Assembly (NCBI RefSeq): GCF_947500405.1
Contig: NZ_CANMRY010000011.1
Span: 47,205-111,204 of the forward strand
Source of the DNA: an uncultured Maribacter sp.
GTDB taxonomy: Bacteria > Bacteroidota > Bacteroidia > Flavobacteriales > Flavobacteriaceae
DNA: 64,000 nucleotides
Direction of reading: 5' to 3'
Numbering within the stretch: position 1 is the first letter of the stretch; each line of letters begins with the position of its first letter. The position numbers and the translations under genes are program-made. The notes under the pieces are model-generated. The model was not told the DNA's origin and ran no database searches. It was given only the letters and a program-made list of their open reading frames with translations. Positions 8,032-16,333 of this stretch are shown piece after piece.

Positions 8032-8750
8032 TTACAATTCTTTTAATTTTTTAAAAACCAATATATGCAAGAAAATTATGGTTGCTGGTGCAAAAGCAGG
8101 AATCCAACTAAAAGGGAAAGTCCCGAATTGCTCTACTGCTTCTGTATTATTCTGAACAGCTTCGTTCGTTAAGACTACAGCTGTTATTAATACTAAGATT
8201 ATATCTATTAGTCCAATAATATTCCATATACTGGTTACTAGTTTTGCAAATGAATATCCTTTTTTTAATGCTATTACAACTGGAAAAACTAAGATAGCCG
8301 TTATAATATCTCCTGCGCCTCCTATAAATGCAAATTCTTTAGGTATTGCATTATAAAAATAAACTAAAAAGAAAAAGACTCCTACGAATCTAAAAATATG
8401 GATAAAAACTAACTGTTCTAATTTAATATTTTTTAAAACTATAGCAAACCATTTAGTTCTTTGCACATAACCCATGTAAAACAAAAAAAGTGGTATAACA
8501 GTCGCTATAAATATTCTAGGGGTAACACATTTTTTGTAAAAAAGCCTGTTAATGATACGATACCTACTATTATAAGATAAAGTATATAAAACACCGTAAT
8601 CTTTTTTCTTACCAATGAACTTGTCTTATAATTACCGTTTTCATAAGCAGATTTTACTGCTTTGTTTATTAAAAAAACAGGTATAGTACTAAAGCTAATT
8701 ATAAAAAGTATTGACAACCAAATAGGCACTTGTGTTAGTGCTACATCCAT
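8032..8750 (-). pseudogene. Frameshifted multi-pass membrane protein gene
   Basis: Two overlapping-frame pieces make one protein of about 239 residues. The N-terminal part (8750 down to about 8520) has two or three transmembrane segments and ends in NVLP. Continuing in the next frame gives RIFIATVIPLFLFYMGY and then the conserved-looking C-terminal part with four more segments (down to the stop at 8032). The break falls in the run CCCC near 8521; one extra C restores the frame. Either a recent mutation or a sequencing error explains it. The family is not recognised. It lies 46 bases from a divergently unlinked Crp-type gene on the same strand, so that regulator may control it. Confidence 0.7.
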
Positions 8751-8796
8751 CTTTTTTTTTACAAAGATGTAGAACTACAAAGAATTATAAATTGCC

Positions 8797-9372
8797 CTAT
8801 GGCAATTCTTGAAGTTCTTTTCTAATTCTACTTAAAGAAAACTTAGTGATACCCAAGTAAGATGCAATAATGTGTAAAGGAACTTTTTCTATAATTTCTG
8901 GGTTCTTTTTTTCTAAATTAAGATAACGCTCTTGCGCTGTTTCTTTATAAAGAGAAATCATTTTTTGGTTTATAAAAGTATAGTTTAAAGTTAAAAGCAT
9001 TCTGCCCCACTCTCTAAACTCTGGTATGGTATGAAAACAATGTTGCACATTATCATAACTAATACTATAAAGAGTACAGTCTGTTAGTAGTTCGTAATTT
9101 TCTTCGCTTGGTTTTTGCTCAAAAAAAGATAAATAATCATTAAAAAAATCTGGCGCAGAAAAAAACCTAGTTGTAACTTCATTCCCTTTTAAATCTATGA
9201 TATAACATCTTATTATACCCGATTCTAAAAAATAAGAGTGTTTGCTGGTCTTCCCTTCTTGTATAAGGATTGTTTCTTTTGGGAAATATTTTTTTATAAA
9301 ATAAGTAGAAATTAAGTCAGCCTTTTCGTCTGACATTGCTTTTATATTTTTTAAGTAGTCTTGAAGCCTCAT
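8797..9372 (-). CDS. Crp/Fnr-family transcriptional regulator
   Basis: 191 residues. A cyclic-nucleotide-binding-like beta barrel spans about residues 20-115 (FPKETILIQEG, YFLESGIIRCYIID, then FFSAPDFFNDYLSFF). A C-terminal helix-turn-helix lies at about 160-188 (HIIASYLGITKFSLSRIRKEL). Proteins of this short type in Bacteroidota usually lack the Arg needed to bind cAMP phosphate, and the pocket here has no obvious RxxS, so the ligand is unknown. The damaged membrane protein gene lies immediately downstream in the same direction, which is the likely co-transcribed partner. Confidence 0.87.
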   Translation of the reverse strand: MRLQDYLKNIKAMSDEKADLISTYFIKKYFPKETILIQEGKTSKHSYFLESGIIRCYIIDLKGNEVTTRFFSAPDFFNDYLSFFEQKPSEENYELLTDCTLYSISYDNVQHCFHTIPEFREWGRMLLTLNYTFINQKMISLYKETAQERYLNLEKKNPEIIEKVPLHIIASYLGITKFSLSRIRKELQELP

Positions 9373-9415
9373 TTTACCACCCTTATGTATATAACCTTCT
9401 TACAAATTTCATATC

Positions 9416-9877
9416 CTAATCTAACTTTTTATAAACCTCAATATTCTTAAAAATAGTATCGTTTCTTGAATACGTATTTACTTGCTTATAAGTTTTTCCG
9501 TTATGTTCTATAGGAATAACATAGGTATTAACATCGCTCTTCATAGAGGTAGACATAGATGTTAATACTTCAGTAATAGTATCATTCTTAAAAGTATAGG
9601 TTCCAAACCCATGCCATTCTGATGCATCTGGTGCTGGATCTGTGTTCCAAATTACAAAACCATTTAAATATATTTTATGCTGTACTTTATTGGTATTGGT
9701 AATAAGTGTATCTGCGTTTGCTACATGATAAAAATGGCTTAATTTCCAAACCCCATCCATCGTATTTTTAGCATTAGAGCTTTTCGCATTCATTTTAGGA
9801 GCACAAGAACTATACAGTAACCCAAGTATAAATAATAGGTTTGCAAAAACAATTATTTTAAAGGCTCTTTTTTTCAT
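9416..9877 (-). CDS. Lipoprotein of unknown function
   Basis: 153 residues with signal peptide and lipobox (LLFILGLLYSSC). After an Asn/Lys/Ser linker the mature domain starts DGVWKLSHFYHV and contains EWHGFGTYTFKNDTITEV, the strand pattern of small lipocalin-like domains found in Bacteroidota. Function is not known. It is followed 44 bases later by the Crp-type gene on the same strand, which may place both on one transcript. Confidence 0.68.
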   Translation of the reverse strand: MKKRAFKIIVFANLLFILGLLYSSCAPKMNAKSSNAKNTMDGVWKLSHFYHVANADTLITNTNKVQHKIYLNGFVIWNTDPAPDASEWHGFGTYTFKNDTITEVLTSMSTSMKSDVNTYVIPIEHNGKTYKQVNTYSRNDTIFKNIEVYKKLD

Positions 9878-10155
9878 AACGCTATGTGTTTAAACGTGTA
9901 AATTACGCCATTAAAAAGGAATAAAAGCTATCTATCTTAAATCATTTTTGGTAAAATACCCTTGGTTAGAAACCGCATTTTTATTTCCCTCTATTTTTGC
10001 TGTTTTAAACCAAACTTTCTTTTAAGCCTAATTAAACGTCATTGTTTAAAAAACTACAATTAGCTCTGGTGAACTTTACTTATATTTCTTCCTAAAAATA
10101 TCGCTTCTAGAGGAACATAATTCTGTATTAATTAGAGTTCTTACTTTGTGTTACT
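9878..10155. other. Gene-free AT-rich stretch
   Basis: 278 bases between the lipoprotein gene and the RidA-like remnant. No reading frame, RNA gene or repeat could be supported. Confidence 0.5.
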
Positions 10156-10425
10156 TTACTCGTTTTCTATGGTAAAGGAGACTGTTAAACCAACACTAAA
10201 GTTTCTTGGCAATTTTTCAACTCCGAAAATAGCTATGGAATATTTTCCTTTATCTCCCAGTACTTTTACAAATAATTCAGAAGCTCCGTTCACTATAATT
10301 AGGGAAGCATCCCAATCTTCTCCTGATTGAAAATAAGCATCTATATGATTTAGCCCAACATTTTTTTAAACCCTATTTTCTTATCTACCTGTGCCAAAAC
10401 ACCTAGATTTTGGCATATTTTTTAA
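10156..10425 (-). pseudogene. Remnant of a RidA/YjgF-family gene (C-terminal part)
   Basis: The minus strand encodes a recognisable RidA-type C-terminus: GEDWDASLIIVNGASELF, then VKVLGDKGKYS and VEKLPRNFSVGLTVSF ending at TAA 10156-10158. The VNGASEL-VLGDKGK-LP pattern matches the RidA subgroup with VNGASELLVEVFGEKGKH. Upstream, LGVLAQVDKKIGF is readable only after a shift in a run of A, and the N-terminal half of the family is missing. The intact family acts on reactive enamines or imines. The remnant has no start and at least one frameshift. Confidence 0.6.
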
Positions 10426-10523
10426 CATGTCGTTTTAACGAAAATCCCATTTTAGTTATTTTTTTGTCTATAAAAATGGTAGAATTGTTAGAACTAACTT
10501 GGCTTTTTTTGAGTTCTTAAATT

Positions 10524-10928
10524 TTAGTTTTTAATGGCTTGATTGGAGCATAATTTATATTCCACAATAATCATTATTCCAATTACTACAAATTCAAGTA
10601 TAAAGTACATCCACCCTAATTCCGTTAGTTTATCAGAGTGTAAAACTATGCATGCCATAGACACCAACAAATAAATACTATTACACCCTATTATTATCTT
10701 TAGAAAAGGTTTCCAATTTGAATTAATAAGTTGATAACAACTTATTGAATAGATAAACAAACAAAAAGCTACTCCAGAAAGTGTATATAAAACGTTGCTT
10801 GGCATTCCAAAATATTTTTCCAGTTGTGCTAAGATTCCGAATAACAAAATAGCGGTTAGTAATGCTCCTAATGCATCTATTAAAAAAATCTTTTTAGGAT
10901 TAGCCTTAAGTTTATTTAGAAATTTCAT
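10524..10928 (-). CDS. Small four-helix membrane protein
   Basis: 134 residues from MKFLNKLKANPKKIFLIDALGA, with four predicted transmembrane segments at about residues 18-36, 46-66, 76-96 and 103-124. The start is placed at the ATG 21 bases inside the longest frame, because the seven residues before it are polar and unlike a signal. Proteins starting with a KKIFLIDxLGALLTA pattern recur as hypothetical proteins in Bacteroidota; the function is unknown. Confidence 0.7.
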   Translation of the reverse strand: MKFLNKLKANPKKIFLIDALGALLTAILLFGILAQLEKYFGMPSNVLYTLSGVAFCLFIYSISCYQLINSNWKPFLKIIIGCNSIYLLVSMACIVLHSDKLTELGWMYFILEFVVIGIMIIVEYKLCSNQAIKN

Positions 10929-10984
10929 TCCGCCATTTTTTGTATGCAAACTTTTCCTATCTGGTTAATTTTAGGAGTGTTGTA

Positions 10985-11416
10985 TTATTTAATCCACAAA
11001 AACTCTCGTTCACATGCTATATGAGATTGGTAATAGTTTATTTTAAAATCATCATGGGTATCGTTTAATCTCCAATCTATAGCTCCAAAATAAACAAAAG
11101 AAACCAGTATAGACCAAACCATAATTAACCAACCAAATACAGGAATAATCTTTTGTGCTAGTTTTCCTTTTATTTTATGTAAGCGTACAACTAGTATAAA
11201 AATAAAGAGTGACCATAAAACCAAATTACCCAAAAAACCGAATAAATAAATTTCTCCAGACATAGAAAAAATCCAACTTGTGTTAGTTTCTTGAACAAAC
11301 GGAAAACCATAAAATTCTGGTCCTTGTTCTGGATAATTGCATACATATTTAAAAGTGAAATATTCATCTGTAATACACCCAAGTGCCGTTATTATAGAGA
11401 ATATAATTTTTTTCAT
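10985..11416 (-). CDS. Membrane protein of unknown function
   Basis: 143 residues. It has a hydrophobic N-terminus, a short soluble loop (residues 16-45) and two strong transmembrane segments at about 55-78 and 91-112, then a polar tail. It lies 56 bases upstream of the other small membrane protein gene on the same strand, so they may be co-transcribed. No family recognised. Confidence 0.6.
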   Translation of the reverse strand: MKKIIFSIITALGCITDEYFTFKYVCNYPEQGPEFYGFPFVQETNTSWIFSMSGEIYLFGFLGNLVLWSLFIFILVVRLHKIKGKLAQKIIPVFGWLIMVWSILVSFVYFGAIDWRLNDTHDDFKINYYQSHIACEREFLWIK

Positions 11417-11645
11417 TTATGTAGTAATTTCTAAACTTTTACCAAAGATAATTGGTAAAAACAATACGTACACCCCTGTTTTAAGGGGAAATTAAAAGGC
11501 ACCTATACACTATACTATTCATTTAGATTAGATGCTAACTTTTTTTTAATTTTATTTTTTCTTTTCCAAAACTAAATCCATAAGATTTAGGGACTTTATA
11601 AGTGTACACAGAAATTTTGGTTTTGCTCTAAAGTCCGCATTACGT

Positions 11646-12257
11646 TTAGTTTTTGTTGGCCATAGTTATTTCTTTCTTAAAGTCTTGAATTTTATCATAA
11701 TCTTCAATCTCCAAAATGTTGATAAGCGATAACCATCCAAGAATGCCATTTTTATGATAGTGTATCAACACTTCTTTAAAATGACTTAGCCTTTCTGATT
11801 CGGTTTGCAAAAAGTTACGCTTTATTTTTTCTCCATTTTTCAGTTCCAGAATCATCAGATTGTTTAATCCATTTGACAAGTGGGGAGTAAATTCGAGCAT
11901 AGAATTTACAAACATTCCCCTAATATCATATGCCTGATTAAAGTCCAATTTTGATATTTGAGATAGGTTATAATTTTCATCGTTCACTTGTATTCTGTCT
12001 CCCCAAAAAGTTAATTTGCCACAATATGTTCCTATTTCTCGTTCATAGCGAAAGAATGTGCTAATCATAAGTCCGATTACATAAACCAACCATAAAATTA
12101 ATAGGGTAGTTTCCCAGCCATTAAAATCATATTCGTAAGATTGCTTTAAATAAGCCATTAAAAATACCAAGCCCGTCCAAAAAATGGCGACTAAATTTTC
12201 AGGAGAAATATAAACACCTTTTCTTTTTTTAAAAATTTTTAAACTTCTAGGTCGCAT
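11646..12257 (-). CDS. Two-helix membrane protein with a PH-like soluble part
   Basis: 203 residues. It has a basic N-terminus (MRPRSLKIFKKRKG), two transmembrane segments at about 21-40 and 48-68, then a soluble domain with DRIQVNDENYNLSQISKLDF followed by MLILELKNGEKIKRNF. That order of strands is like the bacterial PH-type domains that follow a membrane hairpin. Function unknown. A distinctive 151-base spacer precedes it, and it belongs to the cassette-like run at 11.6-15.4 kb. Confidence 0.62.
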   Translation of the reverse strand: MRPRSLKIFKKRKGVYISPENLVAIFWTGLVFLMAYLKQSYEYDFNGWETTLLILWLVYVIGLMISTFFRYEREIGTYCGKLTFWGDRIQVNDENYNLSQISKLDFNQAYDIRGMFVNSMLEFTPHLSNGLNNLMILELKNGEKIKRNFLQTESERLSHFKEVLIHYHKNGILGWLSLINILEIEDYDKIQDFKKEITMANKN

Positions 12258-12408
12258 TCGATAATTAGGGTCAACGTGATTGTATAAGATTAGTGACGTA
12301 TTCTTAGTTAATATACAACAAGTACACGCTTAATAAGAAAATCCGATGGGATATTCGTAAGTAGGCGAGTACTAGCAATGAATTATACACGGAGTTGTAT
12401 ACAGTTTT
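12258..12408. repeat. Cassette-type spacer between two hypothetical genes
   Basis: This spacer has a layout I associate with dispersed flavobacterial gene-cassette boundaries. On the minus strand it contains CCGTGTATAATTCATTGC, then AATATCCCATCGGATTTTC, then TAAGCGTGTACTTGTTGTA, and ends TGACCCTAATTATCGAAT right before the next gene's ATG. It holds no reading frame. Recognition is from memory of similar sequences, not from a search. Confidence 0.45.
12391..12403 (+). repeat. Short inverted repeat flanking the TerB/PH-like gene, left copy
   Basis: GGAGTTGTATACA just beyond the stop of the gene at 12409-13497. Its reverse complement matches 13513-13525 (12 of 13 bases) just before that gene's start. 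Confidence 0.5.
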
Positions 12409-13497
12409 TTATAGTTCATTCATTAATCGGACAAGCATCATTGAAAAAATGTCCACATTTAATTTAAATTCCAAAAACGGACTTTTTCCAGCATCTTTCT
12501 GAATGTCAACTCCGTTTTTATATGGTGTTATGTCTAATATTTTATTTAGCCGGATTGTTTTGTTTCCTCTCGAACCCATAAAAATCAACCTTTTATTTGT
12601 CAGGTATATATTTCCGCTGTCAATAATTTGCCAAACATCTTCTGACACTGATTTTGCTGAAATACTACCCATTCGATAATAAACTCCTTTGGCAATTTTT
12701 ATTCGTGCTGTTGGTCCTCCGTAATTTATTCGTTTTGTTACTCGTCTTTGTTCTTGCCAATTTACGTTAGCCATAAAGTACAAATTTTCGCTTTTTTGAA
12801 TATTAATTGGTGGATTTTCATAAATCGGTAATTCTCCGTTTTCAATAGTCCAATAAAGTCGATAGCGTTCGAGATTTTCTTTTGTTCTTTGATTTAGTTT
12901 TGGCTCAATTCCAAGACTTAAAGAAATCTCATTCATTTTCTCGAATTCCTCGTCACTCAATCGCTCGTCTGAAACTGCTTGATTTATAAAGTCGGTCAAA
13001 ACTTTATTTGAATTGGTTTGCAAAATGTCATCCGCAACTTGGCTATTAAGCAATAGATTTTTTTCTAGCAATTCAAGATTCTCTTTTTCCTCTTGCGTTA
13101 AAACTCCATCTGAAACAGCACTTTTTACTTCTTGTTCGTATAATTTTCTTGTTTCAAAATTCAAGACTTGTTTAATTTCCTCATCTGTTAAATGCAGTAT
13201 TTTTTTCAAGTGCAAAAAAGTATTTATTTCATCTTCGTCAATTACGTGGTCTTCCAAACAATGGTGAATATATTTTCTAAACAAGTCAAGTCGAAGAGCT
13301 TTGAACTTTTTATTTAATTGGAGTTTGTATTTATCCGCTATTTCTTGAATTTGCTCCAAACTTACTTTGGTCAAGTCATCTTCATTTTCAACAAAAAGGT
13401 TGTTGATTTCAATCAGAGCGTTTTCTTTTGGTGTCCTTTTCAGGATTTTTCCGATTAGAGAAGGCTTCTTATTTTCTTTAATTTTAAATATGCTCAT
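12409..13497 (-). CDS. TerB-like tandem domain protein with C-terminal PH/GRAM-like domain
   Basis: 362 residues, probably cytoplasmic. Two stretches resemble TerB-type helical repeats: about 85-140 (DHVIDEDEINTFLHLKK, then SDGVLTQEEKENLELLEK) and about 165-200 (SDERLSDEEFEKMNEI). The acidic loops after short helices could bind a metal. The C-terminal 110 residues contain VYYRMGSISA then GNIYLTNKRLIFMG and TIRLNKILDITPYKNGVDI, the hallmark strand pattern of bacterial PH or GRAM-like domains. Leucine is written with TTG/CTT/CTG more often than in the core genes here, hinting at recent acquisition. It precedes the OLD nuclease gene's stop by 87 bases on the same strand. Confidence 0.68.
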   Translation of the reverse strand: MSIFKIKENKKPSLIGKILKRTPKENALIEINNLFVENEDDLTKVSLEQIQEIADKYKLQLNKKFKALRLDLFRKYIHHCLEDHVIDEDEINTFLHLKKILHLTDEEIKQVLNFETRKLYEQEVKSAVSDGVLTQEEKENLELLEKNLLLNSQVADDILQTNSNKVLTDFINQAVSDERLSDEEFEKMNEISLSLGIEPKLNQRTKENLERYRLYWTIENGELPIYENPPINIQKSENLYFMANVNWQEQRRVTKRINYGGPTARIKIAKGVYYRMGSISAKSVSEDVWQIIDSGNIYLTNKRLIFMGSRGNKTIRLNKILDITPYKNGVDIQKDAGKSPFLEFKLNVDIFSMMLVRLMNEL

Positions 13498-13512
13498 TGG
13501 TTTGGTTTAAAT

Positions 13513-13525
13513 TGCATACAACTCC
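13513..13525 (-). repeat. Short inverted repeat flanking the TerB/PH-like gene, right copy
   Basis: TGCATACAACTCC, the reverse complement of GGAGTTGTATGCA; pairs with 12391-12403 with one mismatch. Confidence 0.5.
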
Positions 13526-13548
13526 TATTATATAACATACCCTATATG

Positions 13549-13569
13549 GCACGAGCATGTTGCTCGCGC
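13549..13569. repeat. GC-rich hairpin between the OLD and TerB/PH-like genes
   Basis: GCACGAGCA at 13549-13557 and TGCTCGCGC at 13561-13569 form a 9-bp stem with one mismatch and a 3-base loop. It stands out in AT-rich surroundings. It lacks a U-tract on either strand, so it looks more like a cassette boundary or repeat than a terminator. Confidence 0.5.
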
Positions 13570-13584
13570 TAGCAGGGGTAGTAA

Positions 13585-15387
13585 TTATTCCGTAATATAA
13601 GTTCCAAAAATCTCTATCATTTTGTTCCGCCAATTTTCTGGAATATCTTCCCAGTTTTTTCCCCAATTTTGGGTTTGTTCAAAAGCTTTGAATGGTTTTT
13701 CGTAACTCGCTACATATCCAATTACATCTTCAACATTTTCGTGCATTTCAACTATTCTACCATTTGTACCTACTGCATTCTTAATAGGTTGATTAAATTT
13801 TACCGCACCATTAATACCATTATCTCTATCGTGAACAACTATTGGTTTAATTCCCATCGATGTTAGGTATTTTACTAAACCGATAATAGCAGCTTTACCT
13901 CTTGCTTTTAAGATTTCAAAACTTGTAATTATTCTTAAATACTTTTCTTTAGGTAATCTTGCCAAAGATTCTCGTATTAAAATATCCTCCGTATCTCCTT
14001 CAATGATAATAACATTATTCGTGTAAAATGCTCTTGAAATATAATCATCGATTTTTAGAAGCATTTTGACATAGGATTTGTCATCTCCTTGCAATTCTAA
14101 AAATGCATTTGACACTGAAAATGTGCTACATTTCACTGACTTTTTATTCCTTATAAGCCTATTTAAAACTTGTTTTGGTTTCCTTGAAATATCAATTAAA
14201 AAAGGTGAATGAGTTGAAGCTACAATTTGTGAATTTGAGCTACTCAATTCATAAATCGCATCTCTCATTTGATTAGCAGCACTTGGATGTAAATAAATTT
14301 CAGGTTCTTCAAAACAAATAACAAGTGAACGATTATGTTCATCTTCTTTATCAGAAAGCCATTTTTGTCTAAAACGTAACATACCAAAAACTGTAGCTCG
14401 AACCATTCCCGTTCCTTGATTTTCAACGGACGTTTTTATATTACTTGACATTTCAATATTAAAACTTGGCTTAAGTGCTTTATTCGGGTCACTCAAATCG
14501 GTCGTGGCGTGTAATTGAGATTCAGGAAATATTCTCGTCAAGACTAAATTTAATTCAGTCATCATTTTTCCAAACTCCGAAGTGTCATCTTCTGGGTCTA
14601 ATTCTTTTGAAAGCTTTTCTAAATGCTCTTGAGCATTTTTGAAGTTATCAGAATTTTCTCTTACTACTTGAAAAAGTTCGTTTAGTGTTTTACCTAATAC
14701 GCCAGATGTGCCGCCCTGAATTTCATTGATAGAAGTGTCAACAGGAATTAACAAAAATCTTGGCAACATTTTTAAAACATTACCTGGTATTCCACCAGGA
14801 TTTTGAAACCAAGTATCTTCATCTACTATATCCCAAATTTCATCAAGTTGCTCTAATTTTTCTAATGCCCCTTTACTTTTTCCTATATTTTTATTTAATT
14901 CTGGAAAAAAATCAGAAATCACTTCTTCCTGAATACCTTTAACAATATAATCTTGTGGTTTTTTACAATCTTCAAATTCAGCTTTTACCTTTCGTATTTT
15001 TGATTTAAACTCTATAACTACGTCTTTGCCTAATTCGTATGTTTTCCTATAAGTGACTGAAAGGCCTGATTCTGTATCACTATCATATTCAAAAATACGG
15101 CCTTTGAAACCTCTCCAAGTTTTTGATTCTTCTGGTAAATTTCTAAATTCAGCTTCAAGAATTATTGTAGTCGTTTGGGGTTTTGTTTCTCCAGTTTCTT
15201 CATCAACAACCGAATAATAATCTGAACTTGATAATGTCTTTGTTGCAGAAAGTAATACACCAATAGCTTTTAGTATTGAACTCTTTCCGGAATTATTCTG
15301 CCCAATTAAGAATGTAGCATCTTCAAGATAAATCTCTATATCTTCGAGTCTTTTAAATCCTTGTATTTTAAATCTATGTAGTTTCAT
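13585..15387 (-). CDS. OLD-family ATPase/TOPRIM nuclease
   Basis: 600 residues, full length for a class 1 OLD protein. The ABC-type ATPase has Walker A GQNNSGKSS at residues 29-37, a signature-like NQGTGMVRA near 313, Walker B VICFEEPEIYLHP near 350 and a switch His in ASTHSPFLID near 385. The C-terminal TOPRIM domain shows IIIEGDTEDILIRE near 455 and the metal-binding IVVHDRDNG near 515. Related proteins (P2 Old, GajA of Gabija) are DNA endonucleases used in phage defence. No UvrD-like helicase follows, so it is not a Gabija pair. It lies in a run of unrelated cassette-like genes. The start MKLHRFKIQGFKRL matches the family start. Confidence 0.88.
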   Translation of the reverse strand: MKLHRFKIQGFKRLEDIEIYLEDATFLIGQNNSGKSSILKAIGVLLSATKTLSSSDYYSVVDEETGETKPQTTTIILEAEFRNLPEESKTWRGFKGRIFEYDSDTESGLSVTYRKTYELGKDVVIEFKSKIRKVKAEFEDCKKPQDYIVKGIQEEVISDFFPELNKNIGKSKGALEKLEQLDEIWDIVDEDTWFQNPGGIPGNVLKMLPRFLLIPVDTSINEIQGGTSGVLGKTLNELFQVVRENSDNFKNAQEHLEKLSKELDPEDDTSEFGKMMTELNLVLTRIFPESQLHATTDLSDPNKALKPSFNIEMSSNIKTSVENQGTGMVRATVFGMLRFRQKWLSDKEDEHNRSLVICFEEPEIYLHPSAANQMRDAIYELSSSNSQIVASTHSPFLIDISRKPKQVLNRLIRNKKSVKCSTFSVSNAFLELQGDDKSYVKMLLKIDDYISRAFYTNNVIIIEGDTEDILIRESLARLPKEKYLRIITSFEILKARGKAAIIGLVKYLTSMGIKPIVVHDRDNGINGAVKFNQPIKNAVGTNGRIVEMHENVEDVIGYVASYEKPFKAFEQTQNWGKNWEDIPENWRNKMIEIFGTYITE

Positions 15388-15704
15388 TCTTATTGCCCCT
15401 AACTAAGATATACAAGTCACTCCCTCACCAGAAAACAACCCCTATCTTTTATTTGCAGTAAAAATCTTAATAAAAAAGTAATCTAAAAAACAGAAAAGCG
15501 TAATGCCGCTACATATTTATTAACTAAAAAAGTTAAAAACTACGGTAAGTATATGAAAATTATGTTTTTTGAAGGTAAAACCATCATTTTAGAAGTTTTT
15601 TAGGCGTGTAAATTCTAGATACTATTTTCCCTGAAAAACGGGAAAATTACTCGAAGGGTCAGAAAGGAAAAAATAGTTGCCGTTTTCTATGCCATTTTTT
15701 AAAT
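15388..15704. other. Gene-free stretch between the OLD and DinB-like genes
   Basis: 317 bases. It holds a 7-bp stem (TTTTCCC at 15625-15631 with GGGAAAA at 15640-15646, 8-base loop) that may be a terminator for the DinB-like gene on the minus strand. No reading frame or RNA gene was supported in the rest. Confidence 0.5.
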
Positions 15705-16247
15705 TTATTGATAAAGGACATATCTTGGGGGTTTTAGCTTATTTAATCGCATATAAACAAGCATTTGCCCTCTGTGGTGTGTTATATGATCTGCAAGCAA
15801 TAATAAAATTTGTCTTTTTGTTCTATTGGCTCCAAAATAATCTAACCTTTGTTCCAGTTTATTTACATCAAATTTTGATATAAATTCTAAGGTTTTATCA
15901 AAATTTTTGGCTACTGCAGCAATCATTTCCTTTTTAGATTTGGTAGCAACTTTTAGTTCTGTATCCGTATTCCAGTCTCTGGCTTTACGCTCTCCCATTA
16001 AAGATTGGCTATGCCAATCCATTGCCCAAGCAATATGCATTAAATTTTCTGCAAAACTCATAGATTCTGGCGTAGCTTTAAAAGTATATTTGTCTTCTGG
16101 CATTGTTTCTGCCACAAGAATTAAGTATTCCTTAGATTTTTCTAGTCGCTCTAAATATTCTTTAATAAATACATCTTGTTGCGCTAAAAGAGGTGCAGCA
16201 AATACCGAGGATACTAGTAGTACTGTTACAGTTATTAGTTTTTGCAT
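15705..16247 (-). CDS. Secreted DinB/YfiT-like four-helix protein
   Basis: 180 residues with a cleavable signal peptide (VTVLLVSSVFAAPLLAQ). The mature part is a DinB-type four-helix bundle: YLERLEKSKEYLI, MPEDKYTFK, then a helix with the first metal-site His in NLMHIAWAMDWH, and LLADHITHHRGQMLVYMRLN carrying the other two His. The metal triad therefore seems intact. DinB-like enzymes include thiol-dependent transferases, but the exported versions have no assigned reaction. It is monocistronic. Confidence 0.85.
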   Translation of the reverse strand: MQKLITVTVLLVSSVFAAPLLAQQDVFIKEYLERLEKSKEYLILVAETMPEDKYTFKATPESMSFAENLMHIAWAMDWHSQSLMGERKARDWNTDTELKVATKSKKEMIAAVAKNFDKTLEFISKFDVNKLEQRLDYFGANRTKRQILLLLADHITHHRGQMLVYMRLNKLKPPRYVLYQ

Positions 16248-16333
16248 AGTAGTAGCTATTTTTATTTAAATATAGTTCTATCTAAGCATATTTTGTAATT
16301 TCTTATATGGAATAATCCTCAAAAACTTAAGTT

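Noticed and set aside
10148..10330. A 60-residue plus-strand reading frame between lipoprotein and membrane protein genes
   Set aside because: It lies opposite the RidA-like remnant and has no recognisable features; the minus strand explains the sequence better.
11461..11490. CCCCTGTTTTAAGGGG as a terminator
   Set aside because: Only a four-base stem with no U-tract; too weak to support.
13484..13666. A 60-residue minus-strand frame at the gap between the OLD and TerB/PH-like genes
   Set aside because: It overlaps the end of the OLD gene, the hairpin and the start of the next gene, and has no family pattern.
13585..15387. Gabija (GajA plus GajB) or PARIS system
   Set aside because: No UvrD-like helicase or AriB-like gene follows or precedes the OLD gene, so only a stand-alone OLD protein is supported.
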